From Aliiglaciecola sp. M165 (GTDB lineage Bacteria > Pseudomonadota > Gammaproteobacteria > Enterobacterales > Alteromonadaceae): 64,000 bases of DNA. Below, one piece after another: positions 62,291 through 64,000 of this stretch. The stretch covers positions 620,001 through 684,000 of the forward strand of contig NZ_VKKH01000002.1 of NCBI RefSeq assembly GCF_007197995.1. Direction: 5' to 3'. A model generated the notes under the pieces. That model saw only the letters and a list, made by a program, of their open reading frames with translations, was not told the origin of the DNA and made no database searches. Each line of letters begins with the position of its first letter. Position 1 is the first letter of the stretch. A program made the position numbers and the translations under genes.

Positions 62291-63541
62291 CTAGGCAACT
62301 TGGTGAGACTGGTCATCACTATGATCGGGGGTTGTTTGCTGCCGCTTTTGACTGCGCTTAACCTGGACCATTAACATTAAACTGATTAAACCACCAAAAA
62401 ACAGTACAGCCATCAACCACTGAGGCATATCGAGCAGCAATGATGATGCTAAGATCAGGCTGCTTCTTATCCATTCAGACCAAAGCGCAAAACGACGATT
62501 TTCCATCAACCATGCAACAGAGACACTGCTATAGACGACAAAACTAGCTAACAGTAATTGGTTGGTGACCAACATGTTGGACGCATTCATCATTAAAAAC
62601 ACACCTAAAATTGCCGTCATTAGGTACTGCAAAATGCAATACAGCTTTGCTGAGGTGCTCATAATAGTGTCGTAACGTTCAAAGCGACTCAAATCAACGC
62701 GGGGCAAAGGATATTGCTGCTCCATATCGGCAGGTCGCCAACCTGTGCGTCCAAACCAAACTTTGAATTTATCTGACCAACGTTTGGTACGAACAGAGTC
62801 TTTGACTAATTGACTGTAAACTTGCAGATTCGCCCAAAATGGATTCCAGCTATGCAAGGCCTTGCGCACACCATAAATTGGCTTTTCGTCGTCCAACTCT
62901 TCCTGATAGCTGCCAAAAAGGCGATCCCACAAGATGAAGACACCACCATAATTACGATCCAAATAAATCTGATTTTGTGCATGATGAACTCGATGATTTG
63001 ATGGTGTTATAAAAATCCACTCATACCACCCGAGCTTTCCTACGTGCTGGGTATGCACCCAAAATTGATAGACCAAGTTTAACGAGCCAACAGTTAATAG
63101 CACTAAGGGGCTGAATCCCATTAACGCCATTGGCAGATAAAAGATAAAACCGAAAAACCCGCCTGACGACTGACGCAGCGCTGTTGACAAGTTGTAATCT
63201 TCACTGGAATGGTGCACCACATGTGACGCCCAAAATAAGCTCACTTCATGGCCAAATCTATGATTCCAGTAATAAAAGAAGTCATAAAGAATAAACGCCG
63301 TTATCCACATCCAGAGCGTGTCGGGTAAAGAGAATAAAGCGGCATTTTCGTAAACCAGTACATATAATGTAAACGGCACGATGTTTTTCATCACCCCAAT
63401 CATACGACTCAAGACGCCAGCACTAAGGCTCGAGACCGCGTCGTTGACACGGTAATATGATGTATGTTTCACCTTTTCTAACAGCAATTCCAAGCCGATG
63501 AGCAGGAAAAAAAACGGGATGGCATACAAGATGATGTTCAT
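62291..63541 (-). CDS. Sterol desaturase/fatty acid hydroxylase family membrane enzyme
   Basis: A 416-residue integral membrane diiron enzyme. The family's histidine clusters are present: NHRFGHEVSLFWASHVVHHS (HxxxH...HxxHH) near residues 93-112, and HRVHHAQN near 186. About seven hydrophobic segments. Bacterial members hydroxylate or desaturate lipids, alkylglycerols, or carotenoid-like substrates; the substrate here is unknown. An extra C-terminal part (from about residue 300) adds four membrane segments beyond the core domain. Single gene, divergent from the DUF3014-like gene. Confidence 0.9.
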   Translation of the reverse strand: MNIILYAIPFFFLLIGLELLLEKVKHTSYYRVNDAVSSLSAGVLSRMIGVMKNIVPFTLYVLVYENAALFSLPDTLWMWITAFILYDFFYYWNHRFGHEVSLFWASHVVHHSSEDYNLSTALRQSSGGFFGFIFYLPMALMGFSPLVLLTVGSLNLVYQFWVHTQHVGKLGWYEWIFITPSNHRVHHAQNQIYLDRNYGGVFILWDRLFGSYQEELDDEKPIYGVRKALHSWNPFWANLQVYSQLVKDSVRTKRWSDKFKVWFGRTGWRPADMEQQYPLPRVDLSRFERYDTIMSTSAKLYCILQYLMTAILGVFLMMNASNMLVTNQLLLASFVVYSSVSVAWLMENRRFALWSEWIRSSLILASSLLLDMPQWLMAVLFFGGLISLMLMVQVKRSQKRQQTTPDHSDDQSHQVA

Positions 63542-63721
63542 AATTAATAAATGTTAATAAATCGTAAATGCTCCGACCAGTTTAATCTTAGTAACATTAG
63601 CTGTCTAGCGGTTGTTTTCTTGCAACATCGCTCCCAATAATGAATAGTGAGAAAAAATATTCAACAAACTGGTTTTAGGGTTGTCTTAACCTTTGAAAAG
63701 CTTGGATAAACAGGAGTTTGT

Positions 63722-64000
63722 ATGACTGAAGAAGCTCAAACCAAATCACTGGTACCGCACATAGCATTGATTGCGGTGGTTGTTATCGTGTTAGTGGCGG
63801 TGTTTTTCTTTTTTTCATCAGAGGAAGAACCACAACCTGTGCCCGTTGCTGTGCCTGTTGTTGAAGACCCCATCCCAGAGCCTGAAATTCAACAACCCGA
63901 TCCAGCATTAGACGAGCAGGAATACGCGACCATTGACGATACTCTCGAACAGACGGAGCCATCACAAATTTCGCTTCCAGATCCCGAGCCGGTGCCAGAA
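63722..64000 (+). CDS. DUF3014-like membrane protein, 5' part only
   Basis: The frame from ATG 63722, preceded by CAGGAG, is open for 93 codons to the window edge. It starts MTEEAQTKSLVPHIALIAVV with one transmembrane helix (about residues 14-32), and then a long Pro/Glu-rich stretch (EEEPQPVPVAVPVVEDPIPE). This layout is what I remember from DUF3014 proteins of marine gammaproteobacteria. The conserved domain itself would lie beyond the window, so the name is tentative. Confidence 0.65.
   Translation, partial: MTEEAQTKSLVPHIALIAVVVIVLVAVFFFFSSEEEPQPVPVAVPVVEDPIPEPEIQQPDPALDEQEYATIDDTLEQTEPSQISLPDPEPVPE

Noticed and set aside
1-64000. Prophage, integron, CRISPR or defence island
   Set aside because: No integrase, transposase, repeat-spacer array, restriction or toxin-antitoxin genes were recognised; gene content is mostly core metabolism.

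Overview
The window looks like chromosomal DNA of a marine gammaproteobacterium of the order Alteromonadales (Glaciecola/Paraglaciecola/Aliiglaciecola/Alteromonas type). The basis is overall protein character, the gntX-to-nfuA neighbourhood, a caa3-type cytochrome oxidase operon with a DUF2909 gene inside it, ilvD-ilvA and ilvY/ilvC loci of enterobacterial type, and a TonB-receptor/peptidase-rich gene content. The genus assignment is inference. I saw no rRNA, tRNA, CRISPR array, prophage or insertion-sequence transposase.

Layout. 1-4.9 kb: bioH (cut by the window edge), gntX/comF, an M14 carboxypeptidase on the opposite strand, and nfuA behind an IscR-like palindrome. 4.8-10.2 kb: a MATE exporter, a polysaccharide deacetylase, two GNATs, a Tat-exported dienelactone hydrolase and a DUF533 protein. 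10.2-18.5 kb: a minus-strand respiratory cluster, read coxB-coxA-ctaG-coxC, then surf1, a CxxxC membrane protein, ctaA, cyoE, sco and a GNAT, with a DUF2909 gene on the plus strand between coxC and surf1. 18.8-23.4 kb: chrA, lexA with two SOS boxes, plsB. 23.5-32.3 kb: branched-chain amino acid genes (ilvA, ilvD with an attenuator and leader peptide, ilvY, ilvC) interleaved with a TRIC-like channel and comM. 32.7-45.6 kb: an orphan small gene, a Bcr-type exporter, an S9 peptidase plus TonB receptor, carbonic anhydrase, an ECF sigma/anti-sigma pair beside a PspB-like protein, a membrane-anchored XRE regulator pair, an EamA transporter and an M20 peptidase. Two copies of a short repeat family lie here, one next to an acetyltransferase remnant.

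45.8-56.3 kb: proB-proA, two small genes, and a complete cyanophycin locus: the synthetase CphA, a second Mur-ligase-like enzyme that lacks the ATP-grasp part, cyanophycinase CphB and an isoaspartyl dipeptidase. Together these could make the Asp-Arg polymer and break it back to aspartate and arginine. This locus, and especially the accessory ligase, is the most interesting part of the window.

56.4-64 kb: a catalytic-domain-less S9-type propeller protein, a DASH cryptochrome, a lipoprotein esterase with an Ig-like domain, an unrecognised protein, glyoxalase I, a DUF6482-like protein, a sterol-desaturase-family membrane enzyme and the start of a DUF3014-like protein. Regulation is readable at several points: an IscR site, SOS boxes, an ilv attenuator, an IlvY operator and many intrinsic terminators.
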